Counted from the stretch's first letter, positions 34,386-47,039 are shown. The stretch is DNA of 64,000 nt from Tanypteryx hageni (GCA_028673005.1 CM054116.1:95934707-95998706); one strand, 5' to 3'. Notes: generated by a model from the sequence alone, not told the origin. Numbers and translations are program-made.

Positions 34386-36816
34386 ACTTCAACAATCGGA
34401 AAGACTACATTATTTTTCATTTTCGTGAGAAACTATTTTTGTTGGTATTTAAAATATTATCGTTATATTCTAATTGCTATCCCTGCCTAATATATTTGCT
34501 TTGAGTTTAATTGTGATTTCATTTTAGTATATACGAAATACTACTTTCTGTAAGCTGAAAATATAAGCTCCGTAAGATGTTGCAAAAAATTTCATACTTT
34601 ATACTCTCTACATACGTGCGACAATTAATAAGTAATTTTTGACCCGAGTATAAGGTCCGACGACAACATGCCTATATGGAAAATTTACAAAAAATTTGAG
34701 AAAAAAATCGCGCCTTGATTTTAAAAATCTTAAAATCGAGGAATATATTACCTAAAAGAATAGCTGGATAACAATTTGAATGAAATTATAGAAAATACTT
34801 TAAATTTTAATATTAAACTCTCGACTGTCGGTGTTGGGAGTTTACTCTCATTTTTCGTGGCGTTTATATGGAAAATCCGTAATTTCAAATCTTCACCTTG
34901 GTATACATACACTCGCATTTTGCAATTTTAAATCTTGTAGGAGTTCATCGAACGTCAGTCAAAGGCTCACGAAACCACAGACGTAATCTTTTTACAGGCC
35001 AATGCCCTCCGAGTCAAGCCTCAGAACGTGGTTTAATGCTTAGGTGTTCCGTCTTCAAGAATTTTAGGATTACCCGCTCTTTGTTTTCTAACCACACTAC
35101 CGCCCCAGCAAACCACCATTGGTAATCTATCATTATTACCGAAAAAACAAATATCATACTACAACTTGCTTTTGAGTAAAGTAAATATGTAATGCGGCAG
35201 GATTTAGTTTTGATTACTTTCATCTATGAAAATGTTTTTTTAAAACACCGTTAGCGGAAATATTTAAGATGAAACATTTCTATAATTTGAAGTTAATGAA
35301 ACGTAAAATGATAACAACCAATTGCTACCTACAAGCTTCTTGTAATGTCTTGAAATAAAATGCATACTCCGTAAAAAGACAATAAAATATACGTTCTTAC
35401 GACTTCAAATTTTGAACATGAACTCACAACGTAAAAAAGATTAAAGAAAAGACTGGAAAAGATTATACCGCCTCTGGTGGCAAAAAGTATGAACCAACAG
35501 TAAATGAGTATGTATTTGTGCCAGAGCTATCCATCACATAAATCTTATTAGGAACTATCACATTAAATCCCAACAGAGGGGTAATAAAGTCGAATTAAAA
35601 ACTTTTTTTGATAACGCGCGCTAAAAAAACTACATCACGATAAAAAGTGAAGATCGGTTTAAATATGTTTCTAAAACTGCAAATTAAATGGACGAAGATG
35701 CAGAATTATAATATAAATATTCTGTGTTTCTGGTTAAATTAATGTATCTTAAATTCCATCTTAAGGAAAAGATATAAAAATATTCATTGTATTATAAGCA
35801 TTATAAACTTAGATAACTAATAAGTGAAATAAGATCTCAGAAATTTATTTTATTATGGTAATGATATAGGTTGTGGGAATTTTAAACTTTTTATAAAAGT
35901 AATTGCCTTATTGGCGCGAATACGAATACGAATGCGCCTATAATATTACGCTAAACCGAATTTTAAAAATATTTATCAAAAAGAAATACAAAAATAAATG
36001 ATGAGACTTATTTTACGTCAAAGTTACTAAGAAAAACGCGATAAAATGTCATTTAAAACGCTACGACGATCTATTTTCTGTAGGACTAGTGGCCTATAAA
36101 ATAGTGAGAGCATTATTCAGAAGAAAGTTACAAGATTAAATCGATAGGCTTCGAATATAAAGCGACCGTTAATTTTTAAAATGAAAATTTTGCGTTATAT
36201 TTGGATCATATGCTAATCTGAAAAATCGCAGAATATAACCAATATTCGAAAGTGCTTGGGCTTTCAGTTGACATTAAATGTTTATAAATACTTAATTTCG
36301 GTTTTGGTTAAATTAAGTTTTTATAAATTATTTCAAACTTTAAATAAAAATTGATTGGTCGAAGTTTTCAATAAATGCGTGTCTGTGAAAATTACCTTCA
36401 ATGCTCATTAACGTCGGCGAATCAAAATAAAGTCTCTCTTAAATTAAATATTTTTTATTAGTAGTTACCTATAAAGTGTAACTAACTTATTTACTATTTT
36501 ACTGAACTATTCATAGGAAAATTGGTTCCAGATGTTTTTTTTTCCGGACAAGATATTAATTTCATTACTGATTAATACCATTCTCCCAGTTCAAAACATT
36601 TTTAAAATTGAAAAAAACACGATTACACATGTATGCCAATTAGTGAAATATTTTGAGTATACGATGGGAGACTATGAGTTTATTTTTAATATCATAATAA
36701 AAATATTTTATTAAAGCTTGTTGCGTGATACATAAAGTAGTTGTTTTTTCAAATACATTTTATGACGAAGTGTATTTAAGGAGGTTTAATGAAAAGTAAA
36801 TAATTGATTATAGAAT
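34386..36816. other. AT-rich intergenic DNA, no gene seen
   Basis: No coding frame with motif or splice support. Confidence 0.5.
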
Positions 36817-36822
36817 TTTATT
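36817..36822 (-). terminator. Poly(A) signal of the gene at 36969-38070
   Basis: AATAAA on the minus strand about 147 bases after the stop, within a T-rich stretch that contains a second hexamer. Confidence 0.45.
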
Positions 36823-36968
36823 TTTATTTTCTTATTTTTAAAACTTTACAACTCCATACATAGATAGCTCACGGGAGGAATTTTATATACACTTTTGTTG
36901 ATGGGTCACCACTAAGGCATTCAAACGTGTTGACTCTTGGCGGTGATGTTGACAGTCTTTGCAGATGT

Positions 36969-38070
36969 TTAGTAGACATGTCCATGGTACTTAGTGTAGG
37001 GGGCGGCGTAGGCGACGGGTCCGGCGGCGTAGGCAAGAGGAGCAGAGTAGGATAGAGGGGAAGAATAGGCGAGATGGGCAGAGTAGGCGACAGGAGCAGA
37101 ATAGGCGACAGGGGCAGAATAGGCGACAGGGGCAGAATAGGCGACAGGGGCAGAGTAGGCGACAGGGGCAGTGGCGACGAGAGGGGCCTGAGGAATAAAA
37201 AGTATCTCATAAAAATTTCATTGGAAACCACATATTTTAATTCGGTCGAAGTATGAATATTAGCCAAATTTATAAGGTTATAAAACCTATTAAGTATCTT
37301 AAATTTTTACACTTTTAATTAATGTGATAAAAAATTACCTTTATCAGTAATTACTTTACTTTTAAGTATTTTTGTTTCAATTTAAAAGTTCCATTTAACA
37401 AATAATCCTTCTAGGTATTCGTTGAATATTACCTTGACAGAGAGCTTGAATGTATTGGCGTATGAGGTGGAGACGGGAACAGCGGCCTTAACCACAGCAG
37501 GGGTAGCGACGACGGGGGCGGAGTAAGCCAGCGGAGCAGCGGCGACGACGGGGGCGGAGTAGGCGAGGGGAGCTCCGACGAAGCCGGGGGCGGCGGAGAC
37601 GGCGGCCACGAGGGCGAGGAGAGCGACCTGCGTAAATAAACATGTTATTGATCTAAACTGAAAATCATTAATTCAAATCGGCGTATGTCGCAGGACGAAG
37701 GAACCGGAAGTACTGTATTTCCGCTCAATATTTAGTTTTTTTCGATAAAACAATGAAATTGAGTAGTAAACGGGCGTTGAAGTCACCTACTTAATAATCC
37801 GTTCAGAGTTTGTAATTCCGGCTGCAGCGGGCGAAGAAAAATTAAAATCGATTCGATTTAATCCGAGATAGCACGTTTTTTCGTGATTTTTTAAATAAAA
37901 GATAAATTTCTGTGGCGAAAATGATTAAATGATAGATAAAAATCTATTATTATGATTGTTACATGTATAGTTTATCCGTATCCTTTTTACGAACAAGTGA
38001 ATGTCGAACTGAAGGAATGATTGTAAAAGAACGACTTAGGTTAAAGGGAGGTACATACCAGCTTATACAT
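36969..38070 (-). CDS. AYSAPV-type cuticular protein, three exons, longest repeat domain
   Basis: Coding exons are 38059-38070 (MYKL, donor GTATGT), 37433-37627 (65 codons, acceptor CGCAG, donor GTAATA) and 36969-37187 (72 codons plus TAA, acceptor CTCAG), all phase 0; the product has 141 residues. The signal peptide is MYKLVALLALVAAVSA, followed by APGFVGAPLAYSAPVVAAAP, a Val/Ala-rich stretch and VSTSYANTFKLSVK. Exon 3 is APLVATAPVAYS followed by five consecutive APVAYS hexapeptides encoded by near-identical 18-base units, then APLAYAAGPVAYAAPYTKY and the end HGHVY. No R&R chitin-binding consensus is visible; AP/AY repeats are typical of low-complexity insect cuticular proteins, presumably secreted by epidermis into the exoskeleton. 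It has four close relatives downstream and upstream on the same strand. Confidence 0.9.
37774..37787 (-). promoter_or_regulatory. Conserved intron-1 element, copy in the gene at 36969-38070
   Basis: Plus-strand GCGTTGAAGTCACC, 147 bases upstream of the exon 2 acceptor, identical to the copy at 61369-61382. It is preceded by a looser TTTCCGCTC...TTTAGTTTTTT stretch also seen there. Confidence 0.5.
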
Positions 38071-38115
38071 GGTTGATTAGGGTTGGTTGTTTTGCTTGAT
38101 CTTGTAGAACAGTTG

Positions 38116-38171
38116 GATCTCAAACGACCTGATGTGTTGTGCTGGTTGATTCGATGCGGCCGGTTTATATA
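38116..38171 (-). promoter_or_regulatory. Core promoter of the gene at 36969-38070: TATA plus 27-base start-site block
   Basis: TATATAAA (38164-38171) is followed 29 bases from its first T by the block that begins GCACAACACATC and ends GAGATC (38116-38142). The block ends 46 bases before the ATG. It recurs at 48310-48336 and 56752-56778. Confidence 0.8.
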
Positions 38172-38450
38172 CCTGTTACGCTCTCTTTTTCCCCACCTTC
38201 CATCTTTCTTCTAAGCCTCTTCCCAAAGCCCTCCCTCTGACCAAAACCTAACATATTTGGACTCATCCTCCACTCGCGCTTTCGTTGTTGTCCACCCGGT
38301 GCCCTTTCCCCCTCCCCGCACCATCCCTGGCGCACCGCCACACACCCTCACTAGATGGGGACACGCCCTCACCCCACTCTGCTATTTTTGGAAGATTCAT
38401 TTCTAAACGGCAAACCCGTTTCGTCATCTTCGGTCATGCGTTGCATGATT
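38172..38450 (-). promoter_or_regulatory. Conserved upstream region of the gene at 36969-38070
   Basis: Pyrimidine-rich on the plus strand, with words shared with the upstream regions at 48 kb and 57 kb: CTGACCAAAACCTAACATA (about 38236), CACTCGCGCTTTCGTTGTTG (38271-38290), TTTTTGGAAGATTCATTT and CATCTTCGGTCA (38387-38438). Confidence 0.5.
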
Positions 38451-38526
38451 TCAGCATTTTGACATAGTAGCCTCACACGAAGTGGTTGCTCCGTATCCTC
38501 GGAATCGAATCACGTTTAGCAATGTA

Positions 38527-38870
38527 GGGTACTTATTGTCGTATCTAACGGTATACCGCTGAAAATGATCCCGTGATGCACAGCGTGTAAAAATTTTAAT
38601 AGAGTTTATTTGTTAAGTTTATGTAACGTTAAGTTTTGATTAAGTTTTCAAAAATTTACAAAAGAATGGTTAGGAATATTTAATTGCTCCTCTCTGAAGG
38701 GTACTTATTGTCGTATTTAGCGGCTTACCATTGAAATTGCTCCCGTGATGCGTACCAAAGTTTTAATCGAGTTTATATTATGTTTATGTAGCATTATGTT
38801 TTGGTTAAGTTTTCAATAATTTATAAAAGTATAGTTCTATATATTTTGCTGCTTCTCTCTGGCAGGAAAA
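38527..38870. repeat. Tandem duplication of a 172-base unit
   Basis: Unit 1 begins GGGTACTTATTGTCGTAT at 38527 and unit 2 begins the same way at 38699. They share CCCGTGATGC, TTTTAAT(A/C)GAGTTTAT, TTAAGTTTTCAA and CTCTCTG. Confidence 0.85.
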
Positions 38871-40380
38871 CGAACTCATTGGACAGATTTTATTTTATTC
38901 GTTTATTGTTTTTTGAATATCCAGAATTTCTCTGGCAAATTTTGTTTGATGGGTTTAACGGTCAAAGTAATAAAAAACTATCAATGCAAAATGGCGTAAT
39001 CATTGGGGTATTTTCATAAAAATCTATAGTATGCTTTGCTATATATGAGAATATAAGTTTTATAAAAATTTAAATTTATGTTGATAAATGCATAAAAATT
39101 TCATTTTTACAAAAAATTCACTTTTTATTCTCAAAGAAACAAGTGAGATAATCCTCTCCCCCTGGATGAGATACTGCAGCAGATAATGTAGATTTCAATC
39201 TGTGATTATGATCTTTACTGACCAAATTTGAACCATAATATGACTTTCCTTAAATGTCAAATATTTGCCCGTCGTCTTCATTAGTGTTCTGTTCGCAGAC
39301 AGGCCCGTGAGTGTATGCTGAATCTCCACCTTCATATTTATTATAATTTAAAATTTTCATTCATATGAAGACCGCATCTTATTTACAATCCGTATATCAT
39401 TACAGATTAGTATTTAAAAACAAAGTCATATCTCTATCTAAGATGAGGAAAACATCTAATTATATTGTAATGGCCTTGACAGGATGTTTATTTTATGCAT
39501 GAAATTTATCTCTTGGACTAATCTAATTTAATTAAAACGTTAGCTAATTAACACTTAGGATTGCTTTTGTTTCGAAAGCTAAATTTATCAGTTCTTAATC
39601 TATCTGGCAGACAGTTGGTGACCGTAGCAACTCTAATGATACTTAAAAACCATTTTCTAAAATTCGCGGTAAAAGTCGACAGCGGTGTAATTACATTCAG
39701 CATTTATTTTAGCTTTTGTTTTCGATGTATAAATTAATCGAGTTACTCAATTTCAACTAGATTCGATTTATAGGATCTTTCTTTGTCTTGATCAAATTTT
39801 TATTGGAATAGTGAATTTAGACGACATATATCCTGTTTTTATTGCTAGTAGTATCATCGAAATAACATTCAAAACAAAGAAAAAATGTTTATTTTACGAA
39901 TTTTGTTATGAAACATTACAGCTTTAATACAGTTCTGTTTAATTAACACAAGTCATCTACAAGAACATACTATGTTTTAGTTACAGATGTTACTTGCTAC
40001 TATCATTTAAGTGGGAACATGGATATTTTTTTATCTGATCCATTTCCAAAATTCTATTGAGAAACCAATGCCCTCAGGTTTGGCAAGAGATGTGAGGTAA
40101 TTTGGTGATAGACAAGTGGAAAAGAGAAAGAAGGAGGATTGTAGGCTGGTCGATTGGAAGTGACCGCCAAGTGTATTCGATCGAAACCGACATAAACAAA
40201 GTGGATGCTGCATTGCTCCAAGTGCGTCGGATTCCGATCCCGAACGTGGCCCAAACCCACTGAACCGCAGAAAAATCACAATTGTTAAAAATGCGCGAAA
40301 GCAACACTTCAGGTGTATTTTCCCTTTTAATGAAATGCTTGTTTTACATTTAAAACTACCTTTTATATGAATAGGTCAGA
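38871..40380. other. Intergenic DNA; an unassigned block at 40020-40310 stays open in three frames
   Basis: Mostly AT-rich without features. At 40020-40310 all three minus-strand frames are open for 68-82 codons and composition is more even than the surroundings. One frame reads VQWVWATFGIGIRRTWSNAA, which I cannot assign to a family. Confidence 0.35.
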
Positions 40381-40383
40381 TGG

Positions 40384-40475
40384 TCAAAGGACCAACAAGA
40401 TGGAAAGGGCTGACAATAGCCAAAGGGCAGAAGTATCGAAGGGCCGACGATACGGAAGAGCACAAACATACTTCA
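40384..40475 (+). repeat. Degenerate 17-18-base minisatellite
   Basis: Successive units read AAAGGACCAACAAGATGG, AAAGGGCTGACAATAGCC, AAAGGGCAGAAGTATCG, AAGGGCCGACGATACGG and AAGAGCACAAACATAC. Confidence 0.65.
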
Positions 40476-42337
40476 ACGGCTGAAGTGACCGGGTTTAGGA
40501 TGAAGTAAGGTCAGAGGTGACTAGTGATGATTAGTGGTCACCGTTGATGAGAGAATAAACCAAAGCCAACCCAAATATCTCACTATAATTTACGATATGA
40601 GTCAATAAAAATAAATAGTTCAAAACTCGCACATGTGCACATTTTTACAAAGAAATACGTTAGTTTACATCTGAGTATCGTCTTGAGGTCAACATGTAAT
40701 GTTTTTGTCATATTTTATTGAACATTGCTTCCTTTTATTTTTTCTATGAATCTCTTTGTCAACATGAAAATATTTTGCTGGGTCACCATTTAAAAAGCGT
40801 GCTAAATCGAAGACGTGTAAAGCGAAACCGTGCAACTCGACGGATGAGTGCATTAGGGTAAAAATTCAGATGGACTTGTTAGAAATCGATCTCCCAAGAA
40901 TCATACACTTTGAGCAGTTGTCATGGCATCTCCTGAATCGGCACATGTAGCAGTCAGTGTATATTTCTTATTGGTTGCCGTCAGCTTAAAGAAATATAAT
41001 ATGATATGAATAGTTTATTTTTCTAAGAGTAGCCGATGAGACTAAGGCAGTGTTGGTGGCGTCATAGTGGGCCGGTCTTGTTAGAGGGTTGGTTAACGTG
41101 TCTACCAATGTTAAGGTCGTGGGCTTGAGACATTTCGAAGACATGGTTGTGCTCAATCAAGACGATTGCCGTTATTACGCTAGATTTTAAAGGCCAGTAA
41201 CGGCTGTTTATGTGTTAGATCAAATAAATACAAATAATTATAGAGCAAACGGTAATAATCATTTACCTCAGCATAGCGAACACTTGTACGATTGTTTTAG
41301 ATAAGTCATTAAGTCCTTGATGCCATTTTTGCAATTTCAAACCCTCAAAAATTCATATGTAATTCTTTCACCGGACATATAAATCTCTCAGCATACTCTT
41401 GAATTAATTACGGTTCTTACGACCCTAAACGAAATTTTATTCTTTTCATTCTGTAGATTCGTTCTTTTCAGCATCGCATCTATGTTTATAATACTTTCAT
41501 TTAGTCCATAACACTATTTATATCCACTAAAATCTCAATGGCCTAATTACTATACGTCGATGCTTCAGCATAAATCAAGTGGGTCGAGCAATGAACCCTT
41601 GAAGCGAAGTTTGTTCAAGTGTTCGCCTTCGTTGTCTCTTTAGTTATTTGCCGTGTGCTAGTTGTACAGAAATTCTGCGTTTACGTGTCTTTCTTGTTTA
41701 AAAAATCTCTGGTTTTATTTTATTTTCGTTGCATATTTTTTCTCAGGAATATGCGTTGCAAAACAAAAATAATGAGCATCCGATTCATATTTTATCCTAA
41801 TAAATTAATTTCGATATCTTTAGATCAAAGGCCGTAGTAAAATTAACTCCACTCTTTTAAAGTAAAGTTGTATGGGTAGTTACTTGCGAAGCAAAAAATT
41901 TCATTAAATGCAACTCATTTTCAAATTTTCAGAAGATAATTAAAATATTTGCTATTGCTAGAATAATGCATCTTTTTTAACCGAGCTACAGAATACAATA
42001 AAAATCTCTTCTAAAAGTAAACATGCTATAAATTAATTTTTCCGCGTGAGACCATTCGAGGGTTTCCTAGGGTTGGTAAACAAGTAGAAAGCAAAACATT
42101 CTTGCAATTTGGAATTCTATCTTCTACATAAACATATACTTTTGTCCTTGATAACCCATTTCAGTTCTGTATATGATCATATTATATGCAGCGCAAGGTA
42201 ACGCAATTATTTGGGTGTATACTAGAAATATTTTCAACTGCCCATCAGTCAGACTCACTGCAACAGAAAATCGAAATGCCTTTTTTTCAAATGTAGGAGA
42301 TAGCGGAAGTTTGGGGAAATAAGGACAAAAATTCTTC
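40476..42337. other. AT-rich intergenic DNA, no gene seen
   Basis: The frame at 41619-41837 is Phe/Leu/Val-rich but has no promoter, splice or family support. Confidence 0.5.
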
Positions 42338-42410
42338 TTTGACCGGGAATAAAACCCGGGTCTTCTACTTGCCGAGAGCATATTCTACCACTAAATTACC
42401 AAGGCAGACC
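42338..42410 (-). mobile_element. tRNA-derived SINE head
   Basis: Minus strand: GCCTTGGTAATTTAGTGGTA contains a box A, GTAGAAGACC follows, and GGGTTTTATTCCCGG is a box B variant. The same word order occurs at 58144-58220. Confidence 0.6.
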
Positions 42411-45326
42411 AATCCTCCGCTTTTAGGAGTATTAATTTCGAAATTGAGGACTCCTAATACAAGTTATCATGATGGTAAAAATAATGAGGGACGCATCGAC
42501 CGTTAAAGAAGGAAATTTTTTAAAAATATATCCGCAAACGCAATAGAGAAAACTCGAAAAGGGATAATACGGATGTAGGCGGGAACAGGGGGAGTTTCAT
42601 CAACAGAGAAACCGTGGCGATGACATGCGAACGCTTCTAATGACGTGAGGTACTGGGATGACACGGAATACAATCGGTTCGGCGACGAGAGATGATTTTC
42701 TTATTAGATTAAATTTCTAATTAAAAAAATATCATGGCGGAAAAGGAACCATCTCCCCCAACTACTACTGCCACTACGAATCTGATTAATGCTCGCACTT
42801 CAACATTATTTCTTGCTTATTTCTTTATTTTCACGTTTATTTGTTGATTTATTTAGAGAGATTCTTAATGATTTCCGTATCTGAATCCAAGGAATTTTAT
42901 AAAATATCTTTTAATGTTTAAATATCTTAAAAACGTTGACATAAGGCCGCTTACCATCCTAATTACATCAATTCCGTTATAAATTGACATTTAGTACCTT
43001 TCCGATTTATGACTATATATTTTTAGAGATTCAAAATTCAATTTTTTATCAATAAGTTGCACTCTTCGCCCTCGAGGAAACTCTCTACGCCGCCCCCAGT
43101 TTAACTCCATACCGCGATTTATTAGGCCTTCCTAACAACCCCCCCCCCCCCCACCGTACCCTTACATCCTTCATCGATCTTGTATACCTTACCAATTCTG
43201 CCCAACAATGGCCACCGGAGTCCCCTGGATATCCAGCGCTTTTTGCCTCAAGCCAACTTAAGTAGCCCATTGGTAAGATCTCCTTCGAGGAATACAATTA
43301 AGATTGTAACGAAATATTTAAAAGTTATTAAAATACCGGATTTATTCATACCCCAGTAACAAATTCCGCCAAAGACGTCGTATGAATGGATTACAAATAA
43401 TGCATAATTTTTCATTGAGATTTAGTGATATTTTGCCATTATATGCCATATAAGATTTTAAATTACATTTTTTCATCAATTTTGCTTAATTTATAGTTTA
43501 AATTAGCGATAAAATTTTCTGCTAATAGGCCAAATAGAAATCTTCCAATCCGTGGCATATTCAGTCGGTATAATAAATGAATACTTTAACAAGAAACAAA
43601 TGAATGTGCAGTCTAAAACTTGTGTTGGTTAATTAAGCCCCCAATCCCCCTCAAGGAGGTAAGTATCACTACTATAGCTCTCCTTAGTAGCAGTAGAGAA
43701 CGCAGTGACCCCCGTAATCATGGCGGGAACCACGCGAACTCTCCCATCGCATTGCGCCCCAGTACTCCTGTTTTTAAAGCAGGGCGGGGGTGGAGCTGTG
43801 GCTACGTTGCGCTTCCAGGCGGGCCGCAGTAAATCATCTGCTGGAGACGCTGGGGTTAGTTGCGAGCCCACTCCTCGAGAACAGAGTGATCAAAATTCCA
43901 CGCTGGATCCGCTAGCCGCGTTTAATTGCACGGTGAGAGGACTCCCTAAATCTGATTGGATACATGTAAGCCGTTTATTTGTTTGCCCCTACAATTGTAT
44001 TTCATCGATTTTTATGGGCATGCGTGTCACCTTTGGCATTGATTACAATGTGGTGCTCATAAAAACATGTAAATTCAACGCACATCTTTTTATTTATTTA
44101 TTTATTTATACACTAAACTTGTTGATGGATTTAAATAAAATAATAAGAATGCCGCGAATCAGGCAATCAAAGAATAATCACTGGTACTTCATCCCAAGGA
44201 AATGACTTCTGTAGCCACGGCTGAAACGAAAATCCCCTATAATGACAATAAAATATTTATAAACAAAACTGTTTGCAGTAGACGTCTTCATCTCCCTTAC
44301 AAAAAACTTGTTGAATTACTTTACCGCTATACAAATTAAAATTAATCAAATTGCATTATTAAGGCAAATCATAAGTTATTATTATTTCAGATGAAATAAG
44401 AGCATTCATTCAAGCCACAATGTGATATAATGAATTGATGAATACATCGTGCCCAGCAGGGAGGCACAAGGTCAAAGCGAACCCGCCCTGAGCGAAACAC
44501 GAAAGAAGGCGAATAACCTCCTCTTTTATGTTGAAATCGCGCAACATATTCACTGCGCGGGAGGGAATAAAGGGCGCTATCAAAACTATGTCTTCTGCGA
44601 AAAAACGTTCATTGCCCCCGCTATGGTGAAGGAATTACATATGTACTTTTCGCCCTCCTTTCCTACCCTAACTTGTTCGTCCAGTCAACGGTACTCAACC
44701 GAGGTCCGAATTCGTGTCGTGCCGTTCAACGACATTTCCTCGTTGCTAGGCAGCCTCCACTAATCCGTACACAATAATCGTTCATCTACTAATCATAGTG
44801 TGCACATTAACTGGAAATTTCTAGTCGTTAGAACGTTCTTTTTATAAATGCTGGACAATTTCGCAATTTTTTTACTCTTTACGCAACACTTTCATATCTA
44901 CGTAATCCAGAGTAGGGATACTTAGCTTCTTCTCACTCACTGACAACTTATCACAGCATAATCGAGTTAAATCCCGATAATCAGTAATAAAGTATAATGG
45001 GATAATTGGGAATCACAAATAATCCGAAAGATGAAATTTTAAATGCATTTTTATTGTCTGTTAAATCCTGTGGAAACATATTTATATGTAAAACACATCG
45101 TATACATCGGAATGAAGATGTCAATATTTTGAAGATACTCCATTAAATATTAAAATTCGTGTAATATATAATAAAATTGCAGACAAAATAATTCACTTCA
45201 TTATATTTGAAATAAATGTGTTATTTATGGTCAAATGATGAAAAAATTCATTAAACTTTCATGATGGCTAATATATCAGTGTATAAGAAGGACAGCTCTA
45301 CGTGTATCTAATAACATAAATTTATA
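42411..45326. other. Intergenic DNA with poly-C, (TTTA)n and a tRNA-like fragment
   Basis: A run of 13 C lies at about 43140-43152 and a short (TTTA)n microsatellite at about 44090-44108. The GC-rich stretch 43780-43875 loosely resembles a tRNA-derived sequence. Frames at 43085-43297 (-), 43705-44205 (+) and 44449-44763 (+) have no recognised motif. Confidence 0.4.
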
Positions 45327-45420
45327 ACGTACTATATAGTACGTCTGGTTTCCCGGTTAATCCGCATTCGGATAACTAAGGAAAATCATGAGTCATATTT
45401 CCGAAGTAGATATCTAACAT
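45327..45420. repeat. 18-base perfect palindrome followed by a pogo-like terminal sequence
   Basis: ACGTACTATATAGTACGT (45327-45344) is a perfect palindrome. It is followed by TCTGGTTTCCCGGTTAATCC and CATTCGGATAAC, words resembling pogo/Tigger inverted-repeat ends. No partner end was found nearby. Confidence 0.45.
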
Positions 45421-45748
45421 CGGTTAGCTGTCAACTTTTTTTGACCTCGAACCAAGTTCCATCCTCATAGTAATCTTTTCTTACCTTTAACTTCGTTGTT
45501 TTGCTAGATGTATATGGTGTATGATTAATAGAAGCATAAATTACTATGCCACAATTTTACCTCATGTTTGCAATATTTGGATCCTTGCACGCTGACCGAA
45601 ATAAAAGTTATAATAATTAAATGATTATATATTTTTGTAATAAGAGACAAAATTATAGAAGAAATTTTTGGTTTGAGGATTTCACAAATTAATTCGAACA
45701 GCTTTCAGAACAATATCATCTTGTAGCAATACACTTTTCTGATAAACA

Positions 45749-46440
45749 GGGCCGGCCTAATTATTTGCGGTGCCTAGTTCGAGCGAGGACGGGTCCTATT
45801 TATATATGTATATATAACCGGTGGCGCAAAAAATGAAGGGAAACGGTAGTTTTTTAATAAACAATAGTTACTGTTAAAATTAATTTTTAGTAGAAACATT
45901 ATTGTTTAAAAATCTGGTGGTATAAAAGTTTATTAATGGAACAAAACAATAACCATAGAATAAATATCAAATGCGTAATTTAAAAATTAATATAATTACA
46001 CATAACATCGCATTTTTATAAGAACACAAAATGAAAGTTTTGTTAAATATATGGAAAATGTTTAAAAAAGAATTTTTCTCCCTCTTTTTGCTGCAAATTC
46101 TTGACAGATTTCATCAAAATTTAAAGTTTTTGCTACGTCACTTTCTATTGATTCTATTGCAAGGGAAGTGAATCGCTCTGGAGTGTGAATCTTTTTTTTA
46201 ATAATTATTTTTTTAATAATTCATAGTTTTGAAAATCAGCATTCTGCGGATGCAACTGTAACAGGTGTAGTGAGTAGTCGTCTTAAAGCCATTGTTAAAT
46301 TTGTGCGAATTTGCAGAAATTTACAATAAAAGGAACTTTCAGGCGTATTTTTTGAATTTAATAAAATTGATCAAATCTGAAAAAAGGACAAGAAAGTGGT
46401 TTTGCCGACGAACATAAAATCACGATGCACAAACGACAGA
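45749..46440 (-). mobile_element. Second hAT relic, minus strand
   Basis: The plus-strand start CAGGGCCGGCCTAA (45750) is a hAT-type end. On the minus strand, 46300-46205 reads LRRLLTTPVTVASAEC, the hAT dimerisation signature, and 46145-46075 reads FDEICQEFAAKRGR, another conserved hAT-type segment. Stops and frameshifts separate them. The other terminus was not identified. Confidence 0.7.
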
Positions 46441-46625
46441 AAAATTAAGTGAAAATGTTTGTTTTGAGAGAGCGTATGGGGGTTCTGGTTCTGTTTATGC
46501 TTCGTCTTAATTTCACACAATGATAGTACTACCCACTTTCGTAGTGGAGAGAGGGATTCGGGAATGAACTGGGATAGACTGGACTGGCTGCTGCTATAGT
46601 TCTGAGATCAACAGCACTATATACC

Positions 46626-46810
46626 AGGGGTCCTTAACCTTTTACCGACCATGAGCCACATTTAATATAAAAATTATCTAGCGAGTCACCTACGAAATAT
46701 ACGAAAGGTAGTATACTACAAATAATACAATGGAACCCCAACATACAAACGTAATGCGTTCCATGAAATGTGTTCGTAAGTTGAATGTGTGTAAGTTGAA
46801 TTGGTTTTTC
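46626..46810. mobile_element. hAT-like terminus next to a pogo-like fragment
   Basis: CAGGGGTCCTTAACCTTTT at 46626 is a hAT-type end without a partner. About 100 bases on, ATGGAACCCCAACATACAAACG and TTCGTAAGTTGAATGTGTG (46730-46797) resemble Tigger/pogo inverted-repeat termini. Confidence 0.45.
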
Positions 46811-47039
46811 CATTAGAAATAGAGTTAATTTTGTTAATGCGTTTCTAAAATCATTATCAAAAAACAATTTCCTCGTATAAAGAGGGTAAAAATTTGCGCT
46901 ATCAATCAGGGAACCGACTGAACATGCCTCACGCCCTGCTGAGAAAATTATTATCGCTTGTATAACCATCACTCAGTTATATCAGAGAAACATCCGACTT
47001 TAGTAAAAAATAATATGCGATAAATTTCGATAATTACAT
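46811..47039. other. AT-rich intergenic DNA, no gene seen
   Basis: No feature recognised. Confidence 0.45.
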
